In this document: piece after piece, positions 35,494 through 44,896 of the stretch
Position numbering within the stretch: position 1 is the stretch's first letter
How the letters are laid out: each line of letters opens with the position of its first letter
NCBI RefSeq assembly: GCF_014333445.1
Contig: NZ_JACRYU010000004.1
Span: 1-64,000 of the forward strand
Source: Terrisporobacter mayombei
GTDB lineage: Bacteria > Bacillota > Clostridia > Peptostreptococcales > Peptostreptococcaceae
Reading direction: 5' to 3'
DNA: 64,000 nt
Made by a program: the position numbers and the translations under genes
The notes under the pieces: model-generated
What the model was told of the DNA's origin: nothing
The model's input: only the letters and a program-made list of their open reading frames with translations
The model's database searches: none

Positions 35494-35970
35494 CTATAAT
35501 TTAGAATTTTTAACCTCTATCATATTTTTAACCATATCAGTTGTGTTAGTTAATGCCTTTTCTAATATTTCACTATTTATTTCTATTGGTCTTACATCTC
35601 TACTTCTTGCCATTCCTGCACATACACAATCAACTATTGTTTCTAATATATCTAACAATGTTATATCATCATGGCATTTTGATAATGGGTGATGTTTTTC
35701 GTTACTAATATGATACTGATACCACTCATCGTCAACAAAATTAGTACTATTATTTATAGTTGATAAGAAGTTATTATAAAACAATTCTTCTTTTGTCTTT
35801 TTAGTAAAATCATGTAACGCACCATTTATTATTATTTTTAAAGCTAATTCATTCATCACATTTTTAACATCTTCTCTATGCATATCATTAGCCTCTTGAA
35901 ATTCTTTAAAACTTGCATCTTTCTTAGCAGTTCTTGTATCTCCATTTGGATTTTTATAAATTATAACCAT
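35494..35970 (-). CDS. DUF5662-like phage protein
   Basis: 158 residues with a helical core and conserved-looking His/Asp positions: ALHDFTKKTKEEL near 51-63, YHISNEKHHP near 85-94 and LLDILETIVDCVCAGMARS. This H-D ... H ... HHP arrangement resembles DUF5662 (HD-like metal sites). The function is unknown; a phosphohydrolase activity is possible. It starts at ATG 35970 after GGAGG. Confidence 0.6.
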   Translation of the reverse strand: MVIIYKNPNGDTRTAKKDASFKEFQEANDMHREDVKNVMNELALKIIINGALHDFTKKTKEELFYNNFLSTINNSTNFVDDEWYQYHISNEKHHPLSKCHDDITLLDILETIVDCVCAGMARSRDVRPIEINSEILEKALTNTTDMVKNMIEVKNSKL

Positions 35971-35983
35971 ATTTTTACCTCCA

Positions 35984-36286
35984 CTATTTTATTAATTTTG
36001 TAAATATAAAATTATCATCAATAAGTTTATTAACACAACCTTTATTATAATACTCACATTCTTCACAATTATCAAATATCTCATATTCAGCACAATATTT
36101 AAATTCAAACTCTTTTAAGTCCTCAAATGATGATTTCTCTTGGTATTGCTGCTTATATGTAGTTCTATAACTTTCTAATTCTTTAAGCCATTCCGCTAAT
36201 TCACCAAACTCTATAAATATATTTTTATGTATAGGTTTATCATTTGCTAATGATTCAAATGCAATTATAGTTTCTTTTAGATCCAT
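35984..36286 (-). CDS. Hypothetical Cys-containing protein
   Basis: 100 residues, acidic, with a C-terminal cluster C-x6-C-x2-C-x5-C (FDNCEECEYYNKGC) that could bind a metal. It starts at ATG 36286 after AGGGG. Function unknown. Confidence 0.58.
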   Translation of the reverse strand: MDLKETIIAFESLANDKPIHKNIFIEFGELAEWLKELESYRTTYKQQYQEKSSFEDLKEFEFKYCAEYEIFDNCEECEYYNKGCVNKLIDDNFIFTKLIK

Positions 36287-36299
36287 TTAATCATTCCCC

Positions 36300-36596
36300 T
36301 TATTTACATTTAGATTTTAAATTTTTTAATCTATCCATCATTTCTTTAATGTCTTCTTCTCCATTTCTGTAAGAAAAATTAATATAATGATTATCTGCCC
36401 CATAACCATCCCCTGAAGGACTATATATTAATTTATTTTGTATTTCCTCATATTTTTCTTCTTCCACTAAATTAATAATATCTTGCAGCACCTCAATGAC
36501 ATGATTTTTAACTGCATCATGTTGTTTTTCAGCTAAGTTATCTATATCTATTTCCATTATTTCTTGTATATTCATATTCTCCTCCAATAAATCCAT
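36300..36596 (-). CDS. Hypothetical acidic protein
   Basis: 98 residues, acidic and helical, with GDGYGADNHYINFSYR in the middle. An in-frame ATG at 36575 (MNIQEIM) follows GGAG and may be the true start instead of 36596. It lies downstream of the promoter at 36784-36812. Function unknown. Confidence 0.55.
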   Translation of the reverse strand: MDLLEENMNIQEIMEIDIDNLAEKQHDAVKNHVIEVLQDIINLVEEEKYEEIQNKLIYSPSGDGYGADNHYINFSYRNGEEDIKEMMDRLKNLKSKCK

Positions 36597-36616
36597 AATT
36601 TTATTGTGTATTTAAG

Positions 36617-36651
36617 TTTCTGAACGCATTGCAATTACTAAGGTTCAGAAA
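36617..36651. repeat. TTGCAATTACTA element, copy 3, in a perfect hairpin
   Basis: Nine-bp stem TTTCTGAAC/GTTCAGAAA (36617-36625 with 36643-36651) holding the core in its 17-base loop. It lies in the 275-base leader region 36597-36871, which otherwise holds a promoter and no gene. Confidence 0.6.
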
Positions 36652-36783
36652 TGTTGCCGTTAAAAGTATGGTGTAAAAATTGTTAATCTCACATTATTCA
36701 TAATATTTACCTCCATAATATTAATTTTCTATTCTTATTCCCTACTCGGTAATGACTTTTATCTTACGTCTTTATCTAATTTA

Positions 36784-36812
36784 ATAATAACCCTATTTTT
36801 ACCTGTTGTCAA
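36784..36812 (-). promoter_or_regulatory. Consensus early promoter with UP-like motif
   Basis: TTGACA, 17-base spacer, TATTAT on the minus strand, directly preceded by AAAATTAATAAAATAG. It should drive the small-gene run from 36596 downward. Confidence 0.8.
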
Positions 36813-36871
36813 CAACTATTTTATTAATTTTATATTTATTATTCCTTTGTATTACCATAATTAATTATATC

Positions 36872-38752
36872 CTATATATAAAATATACTATTGTCATCAT
36901 CTGCACATACGACCTTAGCACTGTTATTTCTCTTCCTTAATTCCTCTTCAATTTTGTTTCTAAATTCATATTTTCCATCATCACTATGGTGTATAATTAT
37001 CAAAGGAGTTCTAACTTGTGACATATACTTAATATTTTCTTCAGCCATAATATGGCTACTCCATGTTCTCATTTGATATACTTTGCATTTCTTTTTATAT
37101 TCCAATCCTTCTATTTTAATCGTCTTATTATCGTCTCTTTGTATTTCTCTACCTATAGTTCCCTCACCACAATATCCCACAGTTATTATAGTAGAATCTC
37201 TATCTTCAACCATAGTTTTTAAATGATTTAAAATTCTTCCCTGTGTAAACATTCCTCCACCGCTAAGAATTATTTTCTTCTCTCTATTTAATGCTGTATT
37301 TAAACTTTTTTCATAATCATTTATATAAATAAAATTTTTCCAACTTAACACTTCTCTAAAATAATCCTTTTCTTCATCTTTAAGTATACTTTGATATGCA
37401 TTATTTATTTGCAAGCATAATTTCCCATCTACATAAATAGGAATATCAAATGTAGGATCATCTTTAAATGCCTCATATAAAAATATCTGCATATTTTGAC
37501 TTCTACCTTGAGCAAAACATCCTATCAATATTCTCTTATTTTTATTTAATTCTTCTTTTATTAAATTTATAAGTTTAACTCTTTCTTTTTCAACTTCCTT
37601 TTTAGACTTAAATCCTCTATCAAAGTTATTATATGTTGCTTCAAATATACTTACAGTCGATGAAGTTACTATTTCTTTTTCTTGTACGAATGGAGCTTTA
37701 TTATAATCAGAACCTAAATCAGATGTAATATGAATCTTTTTAATGTTACCACTTAATGTTTTAATATACAATACTAATTGACAACTACCTAATATATGTC
37801 CTGAATTTATAAATTTATAAGATACTCTATCATTAAGAACATGAACTTCATTCGTTGCTTTTTCAACAATATTATTCATAGTTAAATAAACATCGGATTC
37901 CGTATACAAAGGTTCTATTTTATATTTCTTTTTATTCAATGCTTTTACATTTCTGTCCATTATGTATGAACCATCTAATAGTAAAGGTTCTAGTAGCTCT
38001 CTATTATCATGAGTTGTAATTATTGGTATATTTATATGATTTGATACTAAAGAAGGTAATAAGCCAACATGGTCTATATGGGTATGCAGAACAAATGCTG
38101 CTTTTATATTATCATAACTAGTAACATTTTGAACTATTTCTTTATTATCTACATATTCTTCATATAGATTTTTACCACCTTGGCTCTGACCAAACTCAAC
38201 CAAGAGTCTTTCATATTTATCATTACCAATTGAATAACTTACCATAATTGAAGATGCTGTAACTTGTTTATTACTTTTTCCTACAAATTCAACTGCAACC
38301 TTATTTTTATTTTTCTTAGATATTATGTAATTACTCTTTCTCTTTTTAGTATTTTTAACTAAATACATATTATTTTTTCTACAATCAAATGCGTCTTTAC
38401 TTACAAATGATACTTTCTCATCAGTATTTAGTATATAGTTTTGAAGAGGAATTTCTTTATTTAATATTTTAGCAACAACACATTTAGTTTTCTTGTCCCA
38501 ACGAATATCTTTTACTAAGTCCACATCCTCAATATCTATTATGGCTTTTTCCTTAACTTCTTCTTGCATATCATCATATAGTATAATTTCAGCATGTTTA
38601 TCATACTTTATTATTTCATTAGGATCCGTTTTATGCCTAGAGTTATCATCCAAAACTACACCATAAAGTTTTTTCTGTTCGCTATGTTTCTCACACAAGC
38701 CTTTATATGTTTTACCTTCTCTCCCACATACTTCACAGTATCTTTTATCCAA
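36872..38752 (-). CDS. Metallo-beta-lactamase/beta-CASP nuclease with zinc-finger and HNH-like N-terminus
   Basis: 626 residues. Residues 1-20 form a small zinc finger (CEVCGREG ... CEKH). About 70-145 (DIRWDKKTKCVVAKI ... DCRKNNMYLV) resembles the fold of HNH/NUMOD-type homing endonucleases but lacks the expected catalytic His and Asn. From about 160 comes a beta-CASP nuclease: HTHIDHVG (motif 2), SGHILGS (motif 3), SDLGSD (motif 4) and a late His in WSSHI. This family includes CPSF73 and RNase J, which cut RNA or DNA. The fusion is unusual. Role unknown: phage RNA processing or defence are both possible. Confidence 0.75.
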   Translation of the reverse strand: MDKRYCEVCGREGKTYKGLCEKHSEQKKLYGVVLDDNSRHKTDPNEIIKYDKHAEIILYDDMQEEVKEKAIIDIEDVDLVKDIRWDKKTKCVVAKILNKEIPLQNYILNTDEKVSFVSKDAFDCRKNNMYLVKNTKKRKSNYIISKKNKNKVAVEFVGKSNKQVTASSIMVSYSIGNDKYERLLVEFGQSQGGKNLYEEYVDNKEIVQNVTSYDNIKAAFVLHTHIDHVGLLPSLVSNHINIPIITTHDNRELLEPLLLDGSYIMDRNVKALNKKKYKIEPLYTESDVYLTMNNIVEKATNEVHVLNDRVSYKFINSGHILGSCQLVLYIKTLSGNIKKIHITSDLGSDYNKAPFVQEKEIVTSSTVSIFEATYNNFDRGFKSKKEVEKERVKLINLIKEELNKNKRILIGCFAQGRSQNMQIFLYEAFKDDPTFDIPIYVDGKLCLQINNAYQSILKDEEKDYFREVLSWKNFIYINDYEKSLNTALNREKKIILSGGGMFTQGRILNHLKTMVEDRDSTIITVGYCGEGTIGREIQRDDNKTIKIEGLEYKKKCKVYQMRTWSSHIMAEENIKYMSQVRTPLIIIHHSDDGKYEFRNKIEEELRKRNNSAKVVCADDDNSIFYI

Positions 38753-38766
38753 ATATATTCCCCTCT

Positions 38767-39165
38767 CTATTTATATTCCTGAATATTTTCAATATAATTT
38801 TCAGTCATATATGTATTATAATGCTTACCTTCATACTCATCTGTAATTAAATTTATCAATTCCTTCTCTAATTTATTTTGTGCTGCTCTTTTATTATATC
38901 CCCATGTATATTTATAAATATTTTTATCTTGAACAGTTGCTTCAACTATCCATTTTCTTTTAAACTTCACCTTAATATCTTTATTAGTAGTTATTCGTAA
39001 TTTTCTATCATGATTAAAAAATAAAGTTCCATTCTCTATTGTAGCAGTACTTTGCCATTCTTTAATTTTCTTGATAAGATTATCTATTGAACCTATAATA
39101 ATTAAGATTATAAAAGATGCAAAAATTAAAATTGCGATAATACCAACAGTTTCTAAAAAGTTCAT
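38767..39165 (-). CDS. Membrane-anchored hypothetical protein
   Basis: 132 residues with one N-terminal membrane segment (VGIIAILIFASFIILIIIG) and a soluble basic domain (KFKRKWIVEA). It starts at ATG 39165 after AGGGGG. Function unknown. Confidence 0.58.
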   Translation of the reverse strand: MNFLETVGIIAILIFASFIILIIIGSIDNLIKKIKEWQSTATIENGTLFFNHDRKLRITTNKDIKVKFKRKWIVEATVQDKNIYKYTWGYNKRAAQNKLEKELINLITDEYEGKHYNTYMTENYIENIQEYK

Positions 39166-39215
39166 ATATATTCCCCCTATTTATTTTAATACAATAAATT
39201 TAAAGATTTATTCAG

Positions 39216-39662
39216 TTATAAATAACAAACAATGATTTCTATATCTAAATCTTTAAAATGATGCTCTATTATTTGTTTCACCTTTTCCCATTGTAGTCTA
39301 TCTAACCCACAACCTATTTTCGGCATACCTAGTTTTTTAATATCTTCTTGTTTACATAAAGACACTACATCTAGCAAAGCTTGTGAAAAATCATTATATG
39401 TAGGTTTATGCCAATACTTTTCTTTTGTAATCATATTTATTACATCATGCGTTGTTATAGATTCATGATGTAATATAGATATCGGAAATTTTAGATCATT
39501 CATATTTAAAGCATCTTTCAATTCCTTTCTCATGTCTGGATATTTATTATCAAATGTTTTCGCTATACCTTTCCCCATTTTACAATCTTGACTAATACAA
39601 TGAACCAATGTGTATTCAAGTGGCAATTTAAATAAATTCATTTTCTTTTCAATTATTTTCAT
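39216..39662 (-). CDS. Macro-domain ADP-ribose-binding protein (TARG1/ALC1-like)
   Basis: Probably binds ADP-ribose or removes ADP-ribose from protein or nucleic acid. 148 residues with LVHCISQDCKMGKGIAKTF near 17-36 and MPKIGCGLDRLQWEKV near 113-128, the two ligand-loop regions of this class. DarG-type antitoxins contain such domains, so a role against host ADP-ribosylating defence is plausible (inference). No toxin partner is adjacent. It starts at ATG 39662 after GGAGGG. Confidence 0.85.
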   Translation of the reverse strand: MKIIEKKMNLFKLPLEYTLVHCISQDCKMGKGIAKTFDNKYPDMRKELKDALNMNDLKFPISILHHESITTHDVINMITKEKYWHKPTYNDFSQALLDVVSLCKQEDIKKLGMPKIGCGLDRLQWEKVKQIIEHHFKDLDIEIIVCYL

Positions 39663-39685
39663 ATTACCCTCCTAATAAAACCTTA

Positions 39686-39910
39686 TTATTTTATTAATTT
39701 ACTATTTATTATTCTTACTATTTTATCTAAAAATTTAGTTATCCCCATAGTTTCAGATATGGTCATAAATAACTCATGAAATAATCTATTTAGTTTAAAA
39801 CGTTGAAATTCAAAGGAATTCTCTACACATTGAAAATCATGTTCGTCCATATCTTCTACTGGAAATTCATTTAACTCACAAAATTCTTTTAAATATTTAT
39901 CTACATTCAT
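39686..39910 (-). CDS. Hypothetical protein
   Basis: About 74 residues from ATG 39910, which follows TAAGGAG; the longer frame to 39955 lies upstream of that SD and inside the preceding gene. Acidic N-terminal half, basic hydrophobic C-terminus (FLDKIVRIINSKLIK). Overlaps the previous gene by 14 bases. Function unknown. Confidence 0.55.
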   Translation of the reverse strand: MNVDKYLKEFCELNEFPVEDMDEHDFQCVENSFEFQRFKLNRLFHELFMTISETMGITKFLDKIVRIINSKLIK

Positions 39911-40139
39911 ATGACTCCTTATTCCAGTAAAAATAAAAGTTATCTTTACCTTCACCTTTTCTTAATTTTACCCCTTGAAATGATAAAGGTATTACTTTGC
40001 TGCTATTCTGATATTCTACTTCTTGTATTTCTTTTATTAAATTTTCATATACATTTGAGTCTATAACTACATTATTAGGATATATGTCGCTTTCTTCTAT
40101 AAAATCACTTAATTCTTCTTCAAACCATTCTATATACAT
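39897..40139 (-). CDS. Hypothetical acidic protein
   Basis: 80 residues with an acidic N-terminus (WFEEELSDFIEESD). ATG 40139 directly follows the polymerase gene, so it is probably co-translated with it. Function unknown. Confidence 0.52.
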   Translation of the reverse strand: MYIEWFEEELSDFIEESDIYPNNVVIDSNVYENLIKEIQEVEYQNSSKVIPLSFQGVKLRKGEGKDNFYFYWNKESYECR

Positions 40140-40143
40140 AGCT

Positions 40144-43100
40144 TTACACCTCTACCTTCCAATAACTATTCGCCCACAATTCAAACTCTTCTAATTCTAT
40201 CCATTCATCATTAACCTTTTTTCTTTTATGCTTTTTACTTGTTTCATATAAATATATTATGTCAAATTCTTCAATAGGATTTTCTCTAAAAATTTTCTTA
40301 CCTATTTTAACCCATTGAGTATTCCCACTTCCTATGCTATACATAAGTGCTTTTGGTGTGTATTTCTTATCTATTTCAAGAATCACGCAATCTCTATTTC
40401 TACTTTTGTCTGTTATATTGCAACTACCAGTAAATTCAAAATGTGCTTTAATTCTTTCTGTTATAGGCATATCTACATCTTCAATTTGAGATTCCAATGC
40501 TTTTAATAATTCTTTTGTATCTTCAAAGTTAAATTGTTTAGCAGTTTCTTTTGATGCATATTTATTAAATATATCATTAATCCAAGGATATTTATCTTTT
40601 TTAATTTGTTTTTTACCATAAAAATCAGTAAAATTCTCATACGTTTTTAATAGTTTACCTGTTTTCCCGAATTCTTTAAAAAAATCTAACTTTATTAATA
40701 TTGTTAATTGTTTTGAATTTATATGGCCATTTAGATCAATTAATAAATCTATAAATGTATCATATGTTTTATCTCTAAGTGAATATAAGTATTCTCCAAC
40801 CTCTCCATTAAGATATTTTATACTTGAAATACCTTTATATATACTATTTGTTTTTTTGTCCATAAAGTATCCTGACTTTGAATATCTAAATTTAGGATTT
40901 TCTAACTTAATATTAAAATATTCTAACTCATCTGTTAATTTTTTAGTTCTATCTATATCATCATCGTAATTATTAAATGCTACTGTGTAATATTCTAATG
41001 GGTAATGAGATTTAAGGTATGCTCCATAAAGACTATCATAGGCATAACTTAAACTATGACTAGCATTAAAAGAGTATCTACTTGCATTTTCAACTACTTC
41101 CCAAGTCTCTTCAAATCCTTCTTCTCTCCCCACAACTTCTATCCAGTTATTATGCAATTTATTCTTTAGTTCTTTAAGTTCTTTTTCTTTAAATTTTTTC
41201 TTTGCTATTTTTTTTATAATATCATAACTCTCAGATTCAGGAATGTTAAGCCATATCAGATATTTCATAATTGACTCTTGATACATCATATAATGATAAC
41301 TATCATCCAGTAAATCATCTAGTTCTTTAACTCCTGTTGTATATGATTTTCTTTTAATAAAATTATCTAATAGTGATGCAAATCCTGGTCTTATTGCAGC
41401 TACAAAAGCACTCATTTCTGATATATTAGATACTTTATAATCTTTAACTAATCCTGTTGCAAATTCTGAATCTGCTTGATTTATAGTACATGTTAATCCT
41501 TTTTCATATATATCAAAGGTTTTTTTATCTAATAATTGATTTAATTCTTCTATTGTAGGCATTTTTATATTTGCCAATTTACAAGTTTCTCTTATTAATG
41601 ACCATACTTTAACAGTTAAATAGTCATTTTTGAGATATTTATATTTATCACAATTATATCCATCAAGATTGCAACATAATCCATCTTTAGTTCTTAATAA
41701 GCCAATTTCTTCATTGATGGGTTTATTATATAAAAGCATAGAACATGGACTAAATGCGATACTCTCTATAACACCTACAAAATGTTTCGACTCTTCAATT
41801 ATGTTTTTCCATTTTTCATCATCTATATAATTGTCTAAATTTTTTGCTACTTCATCATATTCTGATACCTTCATATCTAGTGCCTTACAATATAATCTAA
41901 ATGCAGATGCTTTTTGTAATGGTTTATAGCTTAACATCCATGCACAATTTTCTTCCCCTAATAAGTCTTTGGTTGATTGTATAAATGGTTCTGCATCACA
42001 ACAATTTAAATCTATATCAGGTAAACTTTTTGCTTTTAAAATTCTTTCTGTTGACATAAATCTAGTTGGAAATAACGGAACTGGTGCTTTTAATCTATCA
42101 ATTTCTGTAAGTCCTAAGAATTTAGTTGTTATAAAACTTGGTGCAGATCCTCTCCCAGTCTTAGTCAGTAGTCCATTGTACTTTTCTACTCCTCTTTTAA
42201 CAATCTTATAATCAAGAATAAAATAGTCTTCCATATTAGTTTTTTCAATTATATCTAGTTCATAATCTAGTGCTTGTTTATACTTCTCATATTCATCTTT
42301 GTTAACTTTTTCTAATTCATTATTCAATATTTCTCTTAATTCTTTATTAGGGTTGCTAGATATTGAAGGTAACTTTATGTCAGTATCTAACTTTATTCCC
42401 TCACAATTATCAAATATTAAAGTATTATTTAAAGCCTCTTTTATTTGATTGTCAGTTAATACGCCTTGAATTTTATATCTCTCCACTATTTCATCATAAG
42501 TAGGATAATCAAGTATAAAATTACTTTCTTCCTCATATACAATCCCTTTTGCTTTTAAAAATAAATTTCTATATTTAGAATCCTCTTTGTTGATATAATG
42601 GGAGTCATTAGCATGGATTAATTCTACATTATATTTGTTTGCATATTTTATTAATTTTATATTATGATTCTTTTGAATTTCTTCGTTGTGATTTTGAACT
42701 TCTAAATAAAAATTATTACCAAAAAACTCTTTCATTTTTAGTATCCATTCATCTAAACCCTCATCATCTCTTAATCTTCCTGCCACACAAGCAGTTGTAA
42801 CAACAACATTCTTTGGATTTAAACTAAATAATAATTCGTCATCTATTCTAGGTTTATAATAGAACCCACTTATATTCGCCTCAGACATTATCTTATTGAT
42901 TTCTTTATATCCATCATTATTCAAAGCTATAATAAGCAAATGATAATTTCTTCTATCTTTTTCTAGCCTATTTGGAACATAATATGCTTCAACACCTGCC
43001 ATAAGTTTTACATTATATTCTTTACATAAACTATAATATTCATAAATATTTCCTTGGTATCCATGATTTGTACTGAAAAATATTGCTTTATCTCCGTCTA

Positions 43101-43203
43101 GTTCTTTTGCTCTTTTTATATAATCTACTGGCTTTACTATTACATCTAAAGCCCTTGGATTTCCATATATATCATGTTTATGACAATTATTATATCTACT
43201 CAT
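40144..43203 (-). CDS. dnaE: DNA polymerase III alpha subunit (DnaE-type)
   Basis: C-family replicative polymerase of 1019 residues. The PHP domain fills about 1-215 (HKHDIYGN, FSTNHG). The catalytic GRGSAPS region lies near 352, the Asp motif near 396-401 reads PDIDLN, and a third Asp follows in YLKNDYLTVK near 528. In most DnaE proteins the second motif is PDxDxD, so here one acidic residue is Asn. The finger region (SFNASHSLSYAYDSLYGAYLKSHYP) is intact. Helix-hairpin and OB-like segments follow. It forms one operon with recJ, primase and helicase upstream. Start ATG 43203, overlapping recJ by 8 bases. Confidence 0.93.
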   Translation of the reverse strand: MSRYNNCHKHDIYGNPRALDVIVKPVDYIKRAKELDGDKAIFFSTNHGYQGNIYEYYSLCKEYNVKLMAGVEAYYVPNRLEKDRRNYHLLIIALNNDGYKEINKIMSEANISGFYYKPRIDDELLFSLNPKNVVVTTACVAGRLRDDEGLDEWILKMKEFFGNNFYLEVQNHNEEIQKNHNIKLIKYANKYNVELIHANDSHYINKEDSKYRNLFLKAKGIVYEEESNFILDYPTYDEIVERYKIQGVLTDNQIKEALNNTLIFDNCEGIKLDTDIKLPSISSNPNKELREILNNELEKVNKDEYEKYKQALDYELDIIEKTNMEDYFILDYKIVKRGVEKYNGLLTKTGRGSAPSFITTKFLGLTEIDRLKAPVPLFPTRFMSTERILKAKSLPDIDLNCCDAEPFIQSTKDLLGEENCAWMLSYKPLQKASAFRLYCKALDMKVSEYDEVAKNLDNYIDDEKWKNIIEESKHFVGVIESIAFSPCSMLLYNKPINEEIGLLRTKDGLCCNLDGYNCDKYKYLKNDYLTVKVWSLIRETCKLANIKMPTIEELNQLLDKKTFDIYEKGLTCTINQADSEFATGLVKDYKVSNISEMSAFVAAIRPGFASLLDNFIKRKSYTTGVKELDDLLDDSYHYMMYQESIMKYLIWLNIPESESYDIIKKIAKKKFKEKELKELKNKLHNNWIEVVGREEGFEETWEVVENASRYSFNASHSLSYAYDSLYGAYLKSHYPLEYYTVAFNNYDDDIDRTKKLTDELEYFNIKLENPKFRYSKSGYFMDKKTNSIYKGISSIKYLNGEVGEYLYSLRDKTYDTFIDLLIDLNGHINSKQLTILIKLDFFKEFGKTGKLLKTYENFTDFYGKKQIKKDKYPWINDIFNKYASKETAKQFNFEDTKELLKALESQIEDVDMPITERIKAHFEFTGSCNITDKSRNRDCVILEIDKKYTPKALMYSIGSGNTQWVKIGKKIFRENPIEEFDIIYLYETSKKHKRKKVNDEWIELEEFELWANSYWKVEV

Positions 43204-44882
43204 CTAAGACCTCACTTTCTGCTTCAATAATATTTATATATCCTAATCCACTTTCCCAGGTTTTTACTTCACATAATATATCCATTTTTAAATCTTTGTC
43301 CATATCTTGATTTTCTTCTAATTTTATTAAATCTTCATAAAAAACCTTACTACAATAATCTTTTCTAAATTGAATTTTATCTATTTTAAAACTTAAATTT
43401 ATTCCTCTTTTACTTATATCTTTAGTATTAATTGTTATATCTCTTACTAATAACTTAGGTGAAGGTATCTGATTTGACCAAAGTTCACTTAATGCTGCTA
43501 TATCGATTACATCCTCTAGCGGAATACTTTTATCATAAACATAATCTATTTCTATAGAGTCATCAAATTCTATATCACTAAGTTTCTCATTTGCATACGA
43601 TATAAACTTTTCTAAATTATCTTTTAATATATTACATCCAAAACTATTGTCATGACCTTCTACTGAATTAAATAAGTTGCTTTCCTTACATAAATTGTTG
43701 AACGAATCTAATGTATAACCCCTACATGATCCTCTTAAATTACCCTCAAATTCTTTTAATATCATTATTGGTCGGTTATATTCTCTCATTAATTTATTTG
43801 CAAGAAGTCCTGTTATTTTACTATCCATATTAGTTCCATCTATTATAACCAACTTGTCATTTTCATTTGTATAAGTTTTAACTCCTTTATCTAAACATTT
43901 TTTAATTAAATTCTTTTGACTATTTCTCAATCTGTTTGCAATTCTCAATATTGAGTCTTGTATAGACTGTTCCATAGTTTTACCCTTATATTTATATGTA
44001 ACTGTCTCGTATGAACCTATCAAAGACTCAAATAACGCCTCCTTTTCATCTATACTACCATTTCTTATAATAGCATTTATCTTATTTGCTATTCCAAAGT
44101 TAACATTCTCAATAGTTAATATCTTCTTTATTTTCAAGTCATCAATGAACGATTTTATTAATTTATTAGTTATGTTTTCTACTCTTTTACCTATATTATA
44201 TATGTAGCGATTCTCTAAATTACTCATATCCCTCATATCACTTATATTTGATATATTAACTAAATCCAAGTAATTATATCCTAAATCAATTCCTTCTTGC
44301 TCTGCTACATAATGACAAAATTTATAAGTAACAAAACAACCACTTGCATCTGTGTTTTTTACACTTCCATCTTGATTATTAATTACAATAGATGTTTCTG
44401 GAACATCATTTGAATCAAACTTGTGGTGATCTAAAGCTATAAATTTACATCCCATTTCGCATAATTCAAGTTGTTGTTCAAAGTCATTAGAACTGCTATC
44501 AGGAGTAATTAATAATTTAATGCCATTATTTTTTACCTTCCTTATGACTTCTTCAGTTATACCATGTGCTTTTACTGAATCCTCTTGAATTATATAAAGA
44601 ACATTGTCATACTGTAAATAATCACTTATAAATGAAAATACTGTTGTTGCTGCTGTATATCCATCTACGTCAGGGATCAACCAAAACACCTATTAAATCA
44701 TTATTTTCAATTGATTTCATCAGTCTTTTGTAACCCCTATCTATATTTTTATAATTAAGTGTATCTTCCCAATTTTCAATATCAGAATCTAATATTGCGT
44801 CAACCATTTCATCTGTTAATCCCCTATTTTCATAGATACAATCTATAACATCATTGCTTATTTTATTAATTTTATACTTCAA
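43196..44882 (-). CDS. recJ: RecJ-like DHH nuclease, split by a +1 frameshift site
   Basis: Single-strand 5'-3' exonuclease-type protein. Frame 1 (44882-44670, TTG start) ends ...GVLVDP at CCC-TGA-C. Frame 2 (from 44689 on) reads IPDVDGYTAA. A +1 slip on CCC gives DPDVDGYTAA, restoring DHH motif I. Later motifs are intact: TPDSSSND and ALDHHKF, then a DHHA1-type C-terminus. Frame 2 has a GTG at 44689 but no SD. The joined product is about 565 residues. It may be a real programmed frameshift or a single-base lesion. Confidence 0.8.
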
Positions 44883-44896
44883 TATATTATCAACTC

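Noticed and set aside
11281..36651. TTGCAATTACTA copies as CRISPR repeats
   Set aside because: Only four copies, thousands of bases apart, in both orientations and with no regular spacers.
44670..44689. Separate start for the RecJ second frame at GTG 44689
   Set aside because: No SD upstream, and the protein would lack the beginning of DHH motif I, which lies in the other frame.
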